From Capitella teleta (lineage: Eukaryota > Annelida > Polychaeta > Capitellidae), in NCBI GenBank assembly GCA_000328365.1, contig KB292914.1:356605-420604 (forward strand): a stretch of DNA of 64,000 nt. The letters run 5' to 3'. A model generated the notes under the pieces. That model did no database searches and was not told where the DNA came from. It was given only the letters and a program-made list of their open reading frames with translations. Every line of letters starts with the position of its first letter. Within the stretch, counting starts at the first letter, position 1. Made by a program: the position numbers and the translations under genes. Shown in pieces: positions 13,201 to 25,864 of this stretch.

Positions 13201-15334
13201 ACTTCGTCACGAAGCCAAATAGCATGTGTTGGTAAATGGTGCACTTTGATCATGTTCCCATATTTATTGATTTGACTCAAAACATGGTCGTTGGATTCTG
13301 CGGATTGGAGCTATCTGCACGCTGCCTGATACGAGCTCAAAGGTAATAACCATTGGACATCTAATACAAAGCCTCTGCTAAATATTCTGCCACCGCGATG
13401 GGGATTTTACTACTATTGAGCTCCCAATAAATCGCTCTAAATCGGTCTGAATTGCGTGGCTACAATATTATGTGTATTGTGGTCAAATAGAAGTGAGATT
13501 TGCTGTCGAGGTTAGCAAACAGCCTTTGAGGAATATTGCATGCAAACTAGCTGACATCACATTTGTAAGCACGGTGAAGGAAAACCGCGAACATGAATTC
13601 AAAGAAGACTGACTATCAATGGGACTCAAAAGCCATTCACAAATTAGACAATAAAATACGTCAGTATCACGACTACGCATTTTTTTAACAGCAGAGTCTT
13701 CCTGGGAATCCTGGTCAATCTTCTCTTTCGCCAACTTGCTACAATTGCTACAATTAGTGTTAATTACAACGAAACGACGCTTTATTATTCATTTTGTTAT
13801 AATTATTTAAATACTTTATAACCAATGTTGTGGTTAGATATCATAAGATAATCATAGCCATTTAAAGTAAGACATTAGGCTCTACGGATTTAATGAGATA
13901 GCATCATCGCGGAAGGGACTTTTTAGTATGCTCATGATGTGGCCCTTAATGATCATGTTATACAATCGTTTAATGATGCCCAAAGTAATGCAATGGTCAC
14001 TACATTGTAGTTATATACACCTTCGTACTGGAAGAGAGCCATATGCACAGATATTTGTTTGCAAGCTATGTTGAGAAATTATTCGTTTACAACAATAGGC
14101 CCACACCGAGAACCGCGAACAGCAATAAGTTCTATAATAAGACAACCTACACGATCACTTTCGGGGGAGTCTGAATCTTTTTACAAGACAGTAGAAAAGA
14201 AAATCACATTGTTAATATCGTAGCAATAAATTCTTGTATGGGTCAAATAGCATTTTTTTTCCCTTTCTTTTAAGCTTTGCATCAATGGCTCTTAATGGAT
14301 AAGGCGATGTGATCACGCTATGAAAGCTTTTAAATGCAAAGAACAAAATTCCTTTGATTTTCTTCCATATGCATGAAACAGCAGATTTGGCGGTATGGCC
14401 ACTGTGCTTACACTTGTGTTTCCACTTTGCAGCCTCTGATCCGAACTGAATGATTGTGCGCTTTGAGGCAGCATCGTAAACGTAGTATTTCTAGAATATT
14501 TGATATAAAATGACTCAATAAAGGCAAATTTTCAGGAAAAGAAAAGCATACTGTAATATACTTTTTACAAGGTTACATGTGCTTGTTAATAAATGTTTGA
14601 ATCACCCGGTGGCCAGTTATATAATATATTGCGTCAAACAGTAGTGAGAAATTGTGGGAGATTTCAATATTCAAATGGTATAATTACAGGGAGTCGTATT
14701 CGAAAGGCTTTGGCTCCGCGGCCGCGCAGCTTTTTTTAATGTTCGTTGCCCAAAAAGAGCGAGAGAGAGGAGAAAACTATCTGTGCTCCTGGAAAACATT
14801 CCGGCAACACATGTATAATAGCAATTTCCTGTTCGACGACGATAGGATTTGATCACCTCGTATAACATGCAGCTTGACCTTGTAGATCTCAAATAATGGA
14901 TTCAACAGGTACTGGGTCATTTCATAACTCTGTCGATGAATGCTTAACTACTTTTCATGTTATCAACAAAGAATGAATTAGTAAAATGTATATATACATG
15001 AAATAAGAAAAGTATCTTTGCTCCTTGGTGCTGGGTGGGGCGTCTTCTGCGAACCACAGATCTCAAAACAAAACAAAACGAGCTTCTTCGGAAATGTTGT
15101 GAGCATGTGATCGTTTTTGTTTGGCCTATTTCAAGGAATTCAGCCGTTTGTTTTCAAGTCCAATTCACACGGATATTTTCTACTCAAGGCCAATGAGTTG
15201 GATTTCAACGTATGGTGATAAGATTTCTCTGCAAGTTAATCAAGAGTCAGTCGGATGAATTCCCGATCGGCAGAGTTGTCGCATCCACAAAGTTACACTC
15301 GGAAAATACGCAGGGCTCGAACTAAGACTAAACT
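10208..15334. other. 5-kb stretch without a supported gene
   Basis: Contains a poly-T tract at about 12209-12232, TTTAT-rich DNA near 11700-11770 and scattered short ORFs. Nothing has a recognisable domain or consistent splice sites. Confidence 0.4.
12942..13280 (-). other. Unrecognised 112-codon open frame
   Basis: This is one of the longer open frames in the otherwise empty 10-19 kb region. Its composition looks protein-like (few low-complexity runs), but I recognise no family and see no good acceptor or donor in phase at its edges. It may be a single exon of an unknown gene or chance. Confidence 0.12.
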
Positions 15335-15351
15335 ACTCGCCAATGGCGAGT
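15335..15351. repeat. Perfect palindrome with GGCGAGT arms
   Basis: ACTCGCCAATGGCGAGT is followed by further GGCGAGTTAA and GCGAGTAAAA motifs up to about 15405. This makes a small cluster of the same heptamer in both orientations, probably a degraded repeat. Confidence 0.5.
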
Positions 15352-18300
15352 AAAAATTCTTACCGGCGAGTTAAAATATCAAGAATGGTCGCCAGATTGC
15401 GAGTAAAATTTGAGCTCTTCAAATAAAATGTAAAGGACAGGTTGTTTGGTTAATTAATTAACGCCACAGAAAAATTACATAAGCAATAGATTTTTGCCCA
15501 ATCCTCAGTTTAATAACTGAAACCTGTGAGCCCATGTAGGTGCCTAATACCAGGCAGGCACGTTTGAATTAGCTGACGCCATGTTAACGCCAGATCAGAC
15601 AATTAATTTTGGCGCCGCCATTGTTTTTACTGCATTCACATCTTTTCAAATTAAGTCGCGTCTTATATAGGTATAGTATGTTATACTGGTAGTTAGTCTG
15701 ACTACTATAGTACTTGTAGCAGCAGCGGTTGATGAATCATTGTTTCCATCATCCCCTCACTGACACGACATTTGGAATCGGAAGTTGATTCCAACTCTTG
15801 CTCCAATGTGTAAGTTGACCCGGTTTAGTTAACGCTCGAGTTAATCATTCTTTTATAATCCTTTTGAAGATATCCCGCTAAGGGTTGATCAAAGGATTGG
15901 CGATACAAGTCTGTGCGTTTTCCTTTGTAATTTTCATTTGTTGGTTGTATTAGCTCACCTAATTTAGAGTGGATGCGTGGCCATTACAACATACCAGCAT
16001 AACCCATTAGAGGGAAACACACTTTTCTAGTGGCAGAGTGATACTATAGTACTGAATGCTCTGGACGCATCGCTAATTAGATAAAGGTGGACTATATGGC
16101 AGTATATACTGCATTGTCATATTCGATCGACATAAATTAAAATTGGTTGAGAAAGTGACATATAGTATGTATCAAGGACGTACATTATAAAATAATTGTC
16201 CTATCAAGATCCTGTTACACACGATCAAATATTGTGGTACCTTCTTGCATTAAACCCATCTTATACCGATGACCTTGTAAATCTTGTTCCATCATTGGAA
16301 GAGTCGAAAACCATGCGAGGCAGAAGAGTTTGAAAATGCGATTGCCGACCTCCTGGAATTAAAACGGAACGTGTACTCGTTACTAAAGTGATAACTATTG
16401 CCTGGTCACGTGAAGTGTTATGGGAAATAAAATACGAATTTAAGACTTGTTATGAATAGTTTTTTTCGTGAAAATTGCCTCGTGATATTTGCGTCGTTTC
16501 GTACCTTAATGAATGCACGCGTATAGGTGTGCAAGGGCGTGGTCGGAGGCTTTTTTTGGTGTGAGACATCTGACTACATCACCATCAACCAATACATGAA
16601 CCATGCATGCTCATAGTTCAATGCTCTCACATTGTCGATCAATTCATATCTATAATTTGGAGAAAACAGAAGAAGGCGAGTTTCTTGGTGCTCTGGTGGA
16701 TGGGTACATGCGTGTACATAAATTTGTTTTGTTTGTTTGTTTGATTTTTCTTTTTCTTCTATTCATTTTATACCACTTGTGTGTATGAATAAAGATATGT
16801 ATATATATTTCTAAACGCCTGTGTGATTCGCGTGTCTTTGGTCGGTGAACTGGCCATAGCCACAATTCATAGCACCTAATACTACTACTTGCATGGGCTC
16901 TGGAAATACGGTCCAAGAGTATTTATTATTGGTAGAAGTGCATGTATACTCAGCTAAAAGTACTTGAGATATAATGTCTTGCTTGGACGTCACAACAAAT
17001 ATGATTTAGTATTATAAGAATTTTAACAATTCTAAGTGGCAACCATAACTCACTGCAACCACCCCCCAGGAAAAAATAATTGCACAAAATGCTCATGAAA
17101 ACCATTACTGAATAACCACGCAGAGGGTGAGAGTGAGAGAGAAAGAGAGAGAGGAAGAGAGAGAGAGAGAGAAAAAAAAACTATGTGACATTACACGCAT
17201 ATTTCTTTTGATCTCTCGTTCATTCCGGTGTTGCATTAGTTTTATTACAAGGGCGAAGAGGGAGGAAAAAGTGTGCTCGGGTAATTTGGTTATGAGGCCA
17301 CCCACTATCATTTTTTCATTACGGAAATTTCCACCTGACCTTCACACGATACTCAGAATCATCAAAATTGAAATGGATCAAGAGAGAAATTGTGTACTGA
17401 TCTCTGATTAACTCTGCTATCTAGTTTTAAGCAATTTTCAAAATTCGTTGCTGAAATTTAATGAGCTTGCCTGTGTGCACTTGGCAAAACCCGTTGAAAT
17501 TCTTATCACATTTTTAATTTTATCAAATTTTGAAAAATGACCTTATGTACAATCTATTGCGTACCAATTTTTGATGTCTGCTGAATACGTCAGTTAATAG
17601 GATTATTACTGCACTATTTGGCAATTAGTAATTAGCTCAAAATAATTATGCGCATTCCTCGAACAACCAACACCATCGGGTCGATTTCGGTGTACCTGTT
17701 ACCATCGCAAATAAATGAATCAGCACGAATCAGCAAGTTGGTCGTATGAATGGCCAATTGATTATCAGCAGTCCTCCATTAAGAGCCTGCAATTGATTTG
17801 AGGACACACCATGTGCGAACCAATAGTTGGGGGTCCATCTCCACAGGGCAGTGGTCGATACTATTCACCGCTGTGCGCGGATAAAGAAGCTAAATCGCCA
17901 TTGCTCTACTTCTAAGAGAGGACATTACTAGCCTAGGGCTGCAGGGTAGCCTAGTTCAAATCAAAATGGTACAATGACCTACTTTTGCCCATTCAAATAA
18001 TTATCACCATATTCAAATCGTTTCGTCCAATGAGATCACAATAATTGCACCGCTGTTTGGTACAGTGTATGAATGCATGCCTAACTACTCCAGCGTGACA
18101 ATTGTAGTCGTGTACATATCAACAGAAGCTTAAAATAATCGGAAAGTTTCTGGTAAGTACGGCTGTTAAAAAACAGCGTCGAAATCATTTCATGTATGTT
18201 AAGAAAATGAAGAATAAATGATCGAACACGAATCCTATTAAAAGTGCCTGTTAAATTGGTTTCCATACGTGGGATATATATACCCATTGTCTGTACTGTG

Positions 18301-19688
18301 AGTGGGTTTAAGTGAAAATTCGAACGCAATCTGCGTCAAAAATACAACAGTTGCTCGATCAACACAAAACCTTTCTCCATTTTCGATGGACACTCACCTT
18401 CGCCTCGTATTGGGAAAGACGCACTTGAATAATAAAGGGTTCCGTGCATACCTTTGATTGTCTTTATACTCTAGTTAGCTATTGCTATTATTAGAGTATT
18501 ACGGACAAACAATCAACTATTTATAGATTAACTACAGCAACATGTAAACGCAGCTGTCGTTTGCCTTTTTATTCTCGATCATGACCCACATCGATCGAAC
18601 AGGATTTTCAACTTCATATAAACCTTAAAAGTGCGGATTATCGATCTTTCTTAAACTTACCGCAGTCGGGTTACATAACCTGATTTCCTGTTGCAGAGAG
18701 GGCGGTGAAGTGTCAGTATTTTGCTGGCTTTGTGAAAATTGAAACCAGTATTTTGACAGAAACTATACAAATAGTAAGTAACTCTTTTGTTTGTAAAGAA
18801 AACCAAAACTTGGCAGTTGCGTATAAGGGGCGTAATAATTGGCACTTTGTGCTGTGAATGCAATGCACGTTGTGGTTGAAAATTGTGAATGCTAGTATTC
18901 GTTTGAGCATGTTTTCCTCTCTTCTTTTGGAGAGGTAAAGGGACTGGTGCTATTTATGGCAGTATGAGTGAAAAAGAGAGAAAATACCAACAATATATAA
19001 GTGTAAATTTTTAATTATAGCAGGCAAGTAGAGCATAGAGAGGTAGAGAAAAGCTGATCAGATATTCGTTTGTGGATATTTATTAGTGATGATTATTTTT
19101 ACCTTTCTATTATTCTATCGGTTTGTGAAGCAACAACTCTCAGAACTAGTATTCGGTGTGGAAAATGGATGAGAATTCGCGTCACGTTTGGAAAGGTTGT
19201 TTAAGCAGACAAGTCTATGAGGCCTCGGTCGATCAATTTTGACGTATTAAGCATTGTAAAAAAAAGTGTAAAGCTGTATTGCACAACAATGAATATGCTC
19301 GTATTACACGCAGGGCATAAATGTTAGAAGTATAATGACTTCATTAACTCATTTTCGACGAAGAAATAGGATTATAGTTAGTGTATCAAAACCCTTCTGT
19401 AGATCTACTAAATTTGAAACAACAATAAAACGATATAATTGCATCACAACGATAGACAAATATTAATCAGAGTGATAATTATGAAGATATGTTCTGAACG
19501 ACTTCTTTGGTTAATTTCTTGTGACTTCGCATTTTATGGACACCATATCTGCATATGCAAATAATATAACAAGCAGGAATAAAAATTTGCAAACCAAACA
19601 CTGATTGCTCCATTAGTGCGTCGAAATTGAAGAACGCAATCAGTTTTCTTTGGTCAAATATGAAAAATGTTTCCACTGCAGAAACGAC
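15352..19688. other. 4.3-kb stretch without a supported gene
   Basis: Contains a GA-rich microsatellite at about 17128-17173 and only short chance ORFs. Confidence 0.4.
17128..17173 (+). repeat. (GA)n-rich microsatellite
   Basis: An imperfect purine array of GA and GAGA units ending in a short A run. Confidence 0.85.
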
Positions 19689-20485
19689 ATGGATGATGAT
19701 TCAAATTCCGTTGCGTCGAGTGCCGTCGGGATGGACAGCTTCCGACTCACAAGACAACAAGTGTTGCCGGAACAATGGACACTGCCAAAGGAATGGAATA
19801 TTGAGATGCGAGAAATGTTTGGGGTGAGATGGATACGCGATTTAGGAAAAATAAAGTTAGCGAAATTATGACTGCGTATGTATTGTGAGTTATATATTTA
19901 AATATATAATTTTTATCATTAGACATGTTTCTTCATTTCTAGATACGGTACGTGTACATTAAAGGACTAAACTGATATAAATAATGATTAAATATTAAAC
20001 CAAGAGAAAATAACAATAGTAATGCACAAAATTATGGAATTCTAGTATATTAAGTGAAGTGTATACATTGTAAAGTATCTTGACTGTTTTTGGGGCTTTG
20101 CAGGGATGTGATAACATTTAATTAACCAACATCTGGTTATCATTATCATTGTCCCCTGTTGTATATTATTTATTTGGTCACCTTTCAGAATTGGAAACTC
20201 GACGTCCAGAGCCAAATAAAACATCTGGATGTTCAGCTGGTATGTCACCAATCTATAGATTCACGAATACATATAATAATTCAATATCATATCTTTTCTT
20301 ATATCTCATCGCATCGTTCCTCATTTTCCTCTTATCAGAATCGATCCCTAACCTTCTACCCCTGTGAGCTGTCGAAAAGGCCCAGTCTATTTCCCCTGAC
20401 GGAGTCCGCGGAGGAGACTGGCGAGGAAGCGAAATTGAGACTACTCAACTCTGGACAAATGCAAACGGGACTCAGAAGAACATAA
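19689..20485 (+). CDS. Small three-exon gene of unknown function
   Basis: Exon 1 is 19689-19823 (starts MDDDSNSVASS, ends at a GTGAGA donor), exon 2 is 20189-20239 (CTTTCAG acceptor, GTATGT donor) and exon 3 is 20339-20485 (TTATCAG acceptor, stop TAA). All junctions are phase 0 and give 110 residues. The product is hydrophilic, with an acidic/serine-rich start, a W-rich stretch (LPEQWTLPKEW) and a short amphipathic segment (KLDVQSQIKHLDVQL). There is no signal peptide, membrane segment or familiar domain. A possible poly-A signal AATAAA follows at 20680. The last 28 bp of the coding region, stop codon and trailer are tandemly duplicated just downstream. The gene call rests on splice phases and coding look only. 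Confidence 0.5.
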
Positions 20486-20520
20486 CGCACTCACGGGACT
20501 CAGAAGAACATAACGCACTC
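20465..20520 (+). repeat. Perfect 28-bp tandem duplication over a stop codon
   Basis: Two identical 28-bp units beginning ACGGGACTCAG. The first contains the final codons and TAA of the small gene; the second lies directly in its 3' trailer. The perfect identity suggests a recent event. Confidence 0.9.
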
Positions 20521-20679
20521 AGCAGGGTGTTGTGGCTGAGATGTTTGACCATGAATCATACAATCATAGCGCATATGTTTATCGAACTCTACAGATTTTT
20601 ACAAATTATTATAAGAAGCGTGTATAATAATGAGATTTTTGTTGATTACATTGGGCGGATGAAATACAATTTCCCGTGC

Positions 20680-20685
20680 AATAAA
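20680..20685 (+). terminator. Possible polyadenylation signal
   Basis: AATAAA lies 195 bp beyond the stop of the small three-exon gene, on the same strand. It is a single hexamer, so only suggestive. Confidence 0.3.
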
Positions 20686-22790
20686 ATGAGAAGAAGACTA
20701 TGTTGGTTCCTCTGTTTTAGTGTCTTGTCACTGTATGTACAATATAGGCCTAGACTTGGCAATTAATGAACGATTATTGATCGACGATGCAGTTTTCCTT
20801 TTTGTAATTCGACTATTTTGATTTATTTTCTATCTTTAGTGTTATCATAACTTTCCTTTTGAATTGAACATTACAGAGGAATGCACACGTATCTGCGCTA
20901 ACCAACGTGTGCCCAAGCATTTCTTTTTGTTACGCCAAGTTTCTGATTTGGGTGCATACAATAACGTCAACATCCCCCAAGGTGTCTCTCTTTCATTTCA
21001 GCGCGATGAAGACAGTTGGTTGAGAAATCCAGGGATCACAGCTCATGATTGATGAGCAACAAACCAGGCATTAAGTGTGATTCATGCTACATCAGACTCA
21101 TTTCAATATTTCAAGGCTATATATAAGCCCTATAAGCGAATGATGCAACGACATCGTTGTAGGCCCTATTACGGTCAGGTGGCTTTTTTATTTCAGTTAT
21201 AATATTCTATGATTACGTACTTAATATCATAACGTTAACTTAATATCATAACGTTAACTTAATATCATAACGTTAACTTAATATCATAACGTTTGACTAA
21301 AACACATAGCACGCGCTGCGTCGTGATGTCGTAATTTTAAGTATTAAGAGATGGAAACTAAAATAAACAGCCAGAGGGAATTAGATCGAAATAATATAAT
21401 CATGATGTAACAAGAAGATCTCTGAGCGCATTGGCGCATTGAATTAACACATTTGAATGAGTAAATCAAGCGCAGGAAGGAAATACAATCGATATGTGGC
21501 AATGGTTCCCAACATTGAAATCTATACGGTTAACTTTTCATGCTGCGAGTTCAACGAGATGATTCTGATGATTCAACGAGCCCATGAGATGATTCTTTGA
21601 TACATGTCTCTCGTTGGTCAAAGGCTGGGATGTGATCATTTGACAGATGATTATCGAAATCACGTGGACACATTTTCATGTCACAAATAACGAATAACAA
21701 GAAAGTGCATCAAGTAACTTACAGGTGACTTGAATCCACGCAAAGATGATAAAAATGATTATTTATGTAATGCATATCGAGGGCGCGAGTCCCAAGTCAC
21801 GCATTACTGCCATCACTGCGTTGATGCGCTGCATAACATGGGTATACCTCGACTTTATTATCATCCATTGAGTGCGTAATTCCTCTTCGCTTCTAATAGA
21901 GTGAACAAGTAATGACGTCACCCCGGTGTGTCTGTGGACCAGTCAGATGTTTTCGTATTGTCCATGTGTCCATGTCGAACCGTTTGAAAGGGTTCGGCTG
22001 ACCTCTTCCATCCCAATAGCATGTAATCACAATCGCGGAAATAATATATTAAAAATTACAATTGATTAAACGGCCACATCATAAAAGTCGGCGCTAGGAG
22101 CATTCGAGACGTAATTCAGATAAACTTTCAGATTCTGTAATTACTCTAGAGCCTTTACCTTTAAGATTGGTTGAATTCGTTATATTGTTCAATGCGTCAT
22201 TTCCAAAGAAAGTGAGCTTCGTATTTAGCATTCTCAGTAGCATAATTATTGTGCAATAGTTAAACTTATGAAAATGTGACTTTTAAAGTAATGTAACTTC
22301 TTTGTCAAGCACGATATCAGGCTGTAATTTTCAGTGATAGTTGATAATGTTATTGTTCTATCTAATTATATTTTTCAATTATTTTATTTTAAGGTCAAGG
22401 TCGTTGTGTCGTTGTTTTTGTTTTGTTTTTTTTTCGCTTTTTCTCGCCTTAATAGGCATGATATCCATATATTTCAGTAAGTTTAACACAAATCATAGCC
22501 CTTAGTGTCTGGTCGATCTTTATCAATAATTCTTTGGGCACTTTTTTATGTGACAATCTGTGAATGTCCAAATGTGGTCATATCTTGCTTCATGATGATT
22601 AGTTTTGAAATCAAATTGCATCAGTGAATAGATAATGGCCAGTATTGTTATAATAGGAATATTTTGTGTCAGATCAATATTTTCATGATACATGACATTA
22701 AAGATTGTCAATGCTTATATACGTAAAACGTTATGATTTTATTTCTGAGAGCATTATAATTTGGTTTGTTCCCTTCTTCTTTATTTCTCC
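20686..22790. other. 2-kb stretch without a supported gene
   Basis: Apart from the 19-bp tandem array at 21219-21294, only short chance ORFs are present. Confidence 0.4.
21219..21294 (+). repeat. Four tandem 19-bp units
   Basis: Four copies of ACTTAATATCATAACGTTA, the last differing only at its final bases. Each unit contains the palindrome AACGTT at its junction. Confidence 0.95.
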
Positions 22791-22799
22791 AATTACTCC

Positions 22800-24360
22800 C
22801 CAAAATTTTCGGTTCACATCTCTGACTGATTTCTTGGGTTTTTAAAGAATTCTTTTGTTCAGTGGTGTCGGAGCTGTGTAGTCAGCGTCGATAATGTGAT
22901 GATTTCGGGGAAGGGCGAGGATGATACGCATGGCTCTGCGTTGTAGGCTTTCTAATAGCCCAGTCTGTGTGGCTGTGAGGACGGCCCAAGCAGGAGAGGC
23001 GTATTCTAGATGCGGCCTCGCATACATTTTGTAGATTTTCAACAGCAATTCACGATTTCTGACTTTGTATGATAGCCGTCGGAGAAGAAACACCTCTATT
23101 GCTCCCTTCCGAGTCAGCGCAATGACGTGGGCATTAGGCTGAGTGTCTAGAATGAAGCCCTGATGACCGTGATCATGGCTGTACTCGAGAGTGTACAATG
23201 TAATGGGCGGTGGAGTGGTGGTGGTGCGGGAGATGAACATAGCCACTATTTTATTTGAATTGAAGCGCATGCCCCAAATGTCTACCCATTTGACTGCATT
23301 TCGCAGGTCTTCTTCGATAGCAGTCCAGACAAGAGCTGGGTACGTTCCAGTGCAATAAAGCATCGTATCATCTGCATATCATCTGCTTCAGAGCGACAGT
23401 CAGAGTGGGAAAGGCTGGTACTTGCAAAGAGATTGGTGAAGAGAAGAGATAGTGTTGGGGCAATAACGCTTCCCTGTGTTAAGGTCACATGGTTTTAATG
23501 AACACTTACATGATGTCTAGTATGACTCTATAAACTATGGCAATGTATTATACTTTTGGGACAGAGAATACACGAACATACATCCATCGCTGATGGCTGA
23601 CAAGTACCAAATGACCCTTACTATTACAAACAGTCCATTCGCATTAAAGATACAAAGTTCACACCGATAAACTGATACCATCAGCAGAAGTCCTTCCAAA
23701 TATACATGTAGATCCATACTTTACATGCTAAACTGAAGGCTTCCACTCATCCACAAACCCAGCATATAAATACACACATTTCCAATCCAACTAGAGAGAC
23801 AGAGACAGAGACAGACACAGAGCAGACACAGTCCAAGCAACTACAGCCACCAGTCTCCAAGACAACACCAACAGACCCCGAGATCCTCCTGCGATCAGTG
23901 ATCGTTATAATTGGCTGTCAAGTACCGTTAAAGTCTACACGTTGCAAACAGACGTCGCCCTTGTTGTTCCGGATCACCTTCGGGTATCTTCAGCTGTGTC
24001 CGAGTATAAATGTAAAAGTGGAGTCGCTACACCCTGGGGCACTCGTGAGCTAAATTCGGCTATTAGCGATGAGAACTGGTCGACAACAACACACTGGGTG
24101 AGACAACAAAGGTGAGATTCAATTCAGCGGAATAATTGTCCATGCACGCCATAGCTAGGCAGGCAATTTCTGTAGGATTGCTGGGTGTGGCACTGAATCG
24201 AATGCGGCTGCAAGATTTCAAAAGCAGGCAGCTACAGATTTCTTGGTTGTGGTCGCTGCAAGGAACTCGCGCAGAAGCAAAGCAATTGCTCCGTTGTTGA
24301 GTGATGAGGACGAAAGTCGAACTGGTTCTCAACGATGGTTTCGTTGCCCATCAGCATCTG
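22800..24360 (-). mobile_element. Jockey/CR1-type LINE reverse-transcriptase fragment, split by a solo LTR
   Basis: On the minus strand, 24360-24037 gives ENQFDFRPHHSTTEQLL and then SSRVPQG, and 23471-22842 continues with GSVIAPTL, an ADD-containing segment (EADDMQM) and the C-terminal LINE signature ARPHLEYASPAW with LQRRAMRI. These are RT motifs in the right order. Reading frame is lost several times and there is no ORF1 or endonuclease, so it is a dead fragment. The RT core motif VPQG/GS is interrupted exactly at the LTR insertion, with a 5-bp duplication. Confidence 0.88.
23477..24031. mobile_element. Solo LTR (copy 1) of an LTR retrotransposon
   Basis: A 555-bp unit starts TGTTAAGGTCACATGG and ends GGAGTCGCTACA (TG...CA ends). 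It is flanked by a perfect 5-bp duplication CCCTG (23472-23476 and 24032-24036). It sits inside the reverse-transcriptase region of a LINE. A second solo copy lies at 61512-61966. No internal region is present, as expected after LTR-LTR recombination. Family (Ty3/gypsy, BEL or Copia) and orientation cannot be fixed from the LTR alone. Clear divergence from copy 2 suggests the insertions are not very recent. Confidence 0.9.
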
Positions 24361-24691
24361 GCTGACTCAAGCTATATATAGTGACTCCACCCAACGAAGC
24401 TTCTTTGTTGTACCTGTACATTAATATCTCGTGTACTGGTAACTGATTCCAAACACGTTCGGAATAACGAAGATGACATCTGATTACTCCATAATGATTT
24501 TAATACCTCCGAAATCTTCCAAAGGTTGGAGGAATGACACTGAGAGATCTAGTGTCTGTTGATGTGTGTTGGATGTAGGAGTGTGACTGGGTAGTGACTG
24601 CCTGCCTGACTGCTGGTCTCTGTATGTTTTGGAACCGTTTAAATACCTTGGGGTGTAAATTTGTGGAAGCCGTCGTTATAGAATGCAGAGT

Positions 24692-24848
24692 ATGGATATG
24701 TCTGTATACAATGTATATGGATATGTCTGTATACAATGTATATGGATATGTCTGTATACAATGTATATGGATATGTCTGTATACAATGTATATGGATATG
24801 TCTGTATACAATGTATATGGATATGTCTGTATACAATGTATATGGATA
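24692..24848 (+). repeat. 25-bp minisatellite, about six units
   Basis: Tandem near-identical units contain TATGGATATGTCTGTATACA. Because 25 is not a multiple of three and the unit has no stop in several frames, long repeat-encoded ORFs appear on both strands; these are not genes. Confidence 0.95.
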
Positions 24849-25864
24849 GCTGCTCCCTGTCTATCGGTTCATCTGGTATTGGTGTTAACTTTGTATCTTT
24901 GGTGTGAATGGACAATAGTTTGTAACGATATAGGTCATTTGATACAGTCATCAGCGATGGCTGTATAATCGTGTATTCTCTACTCCAAAAGTGTATTACA
25001 TTGCCAGAGTTTATAGAGCCATTTTAGACTTAAACATCATGTAAGTTTTCGTTAAAGTATCATCCCTTGTGACCTTAATAAGCTGTGGTGTTTTTCTCTT
25101 CTTTTGCGTTTTGTTTATTACCTCTTCTGGTTTAATCTTTTTAGGCCTTATACGATGACCTTGCACATGTACTATTGCGTATTCAATATGATTCATGATT
25201 TAATGTATAAATACACCAATGATGTTTGGCATGTTGCACGAACACTATTGTTGTTCACTGCATATCCATCTCGGGCGCTGTCAACTTCGCGGTTGCCATG
25301 TACAATAGCCGAAAAACAAACCGGTCCATAATTCTTAGAAACACCGTCTTCTCAGAATAGGCATCGCAATTATATAAATCGTTAATTTTGCTCAAATTAT
25401 GAACAACATAATATTCTCTTAACAAAATATTTTTCGCGTGAGAAGATTCTCATTTGGGATATAATGTGCGGATATATTATGTTATAATTATAATAATAGC
25501 AATTTGTGTGCAAGGCAATATGCTATAAAAGTCCACTAAAAGGATATAAGTTTGTTGGATGAAGGTTTAATGAACATTTTAACATATAAATAGCTCAAAA
25601 CAATAAAATATTGAAACAACAGGTGTAATCATCTGAGAGACGAAAGAGTGTAGACAATGTAAACTGTTAACAACCTGAGATATTTGCAAATAACATGACC
25701 TTAATATTACTAAATATGAAAAAAATAAACGATACATTCCATGTGCACATAATTATTGTACATAAACTTGATATAAGATATATAAACTCTGTTAAATTAA
25801 TATAGGACCAGCCTATATGCAAGCAAAATTACAAAATAATCTCTATTTTTTCATGGAAAATAAA
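24849..25864. other. Spacer downstream of the opsin gene
   Basis: AT-rich DNA with no supported gene. The opsin 3' untranslated region must lie in its right part (minus strand); no canonical AATAAA for it was found. Confidence 0.4.

Noticed and set aside
12942-13280. A real 112-codon gene
   Set aside because: No family recognised and no phase-consistent splice sites; kept only as a low-confidence open frame.
24500-24968. Several 65-124 codon repeat ORFs on both strands
   Set aside because: All arise from the 25-bp minisatellite, which happens to lack stops in several frames.
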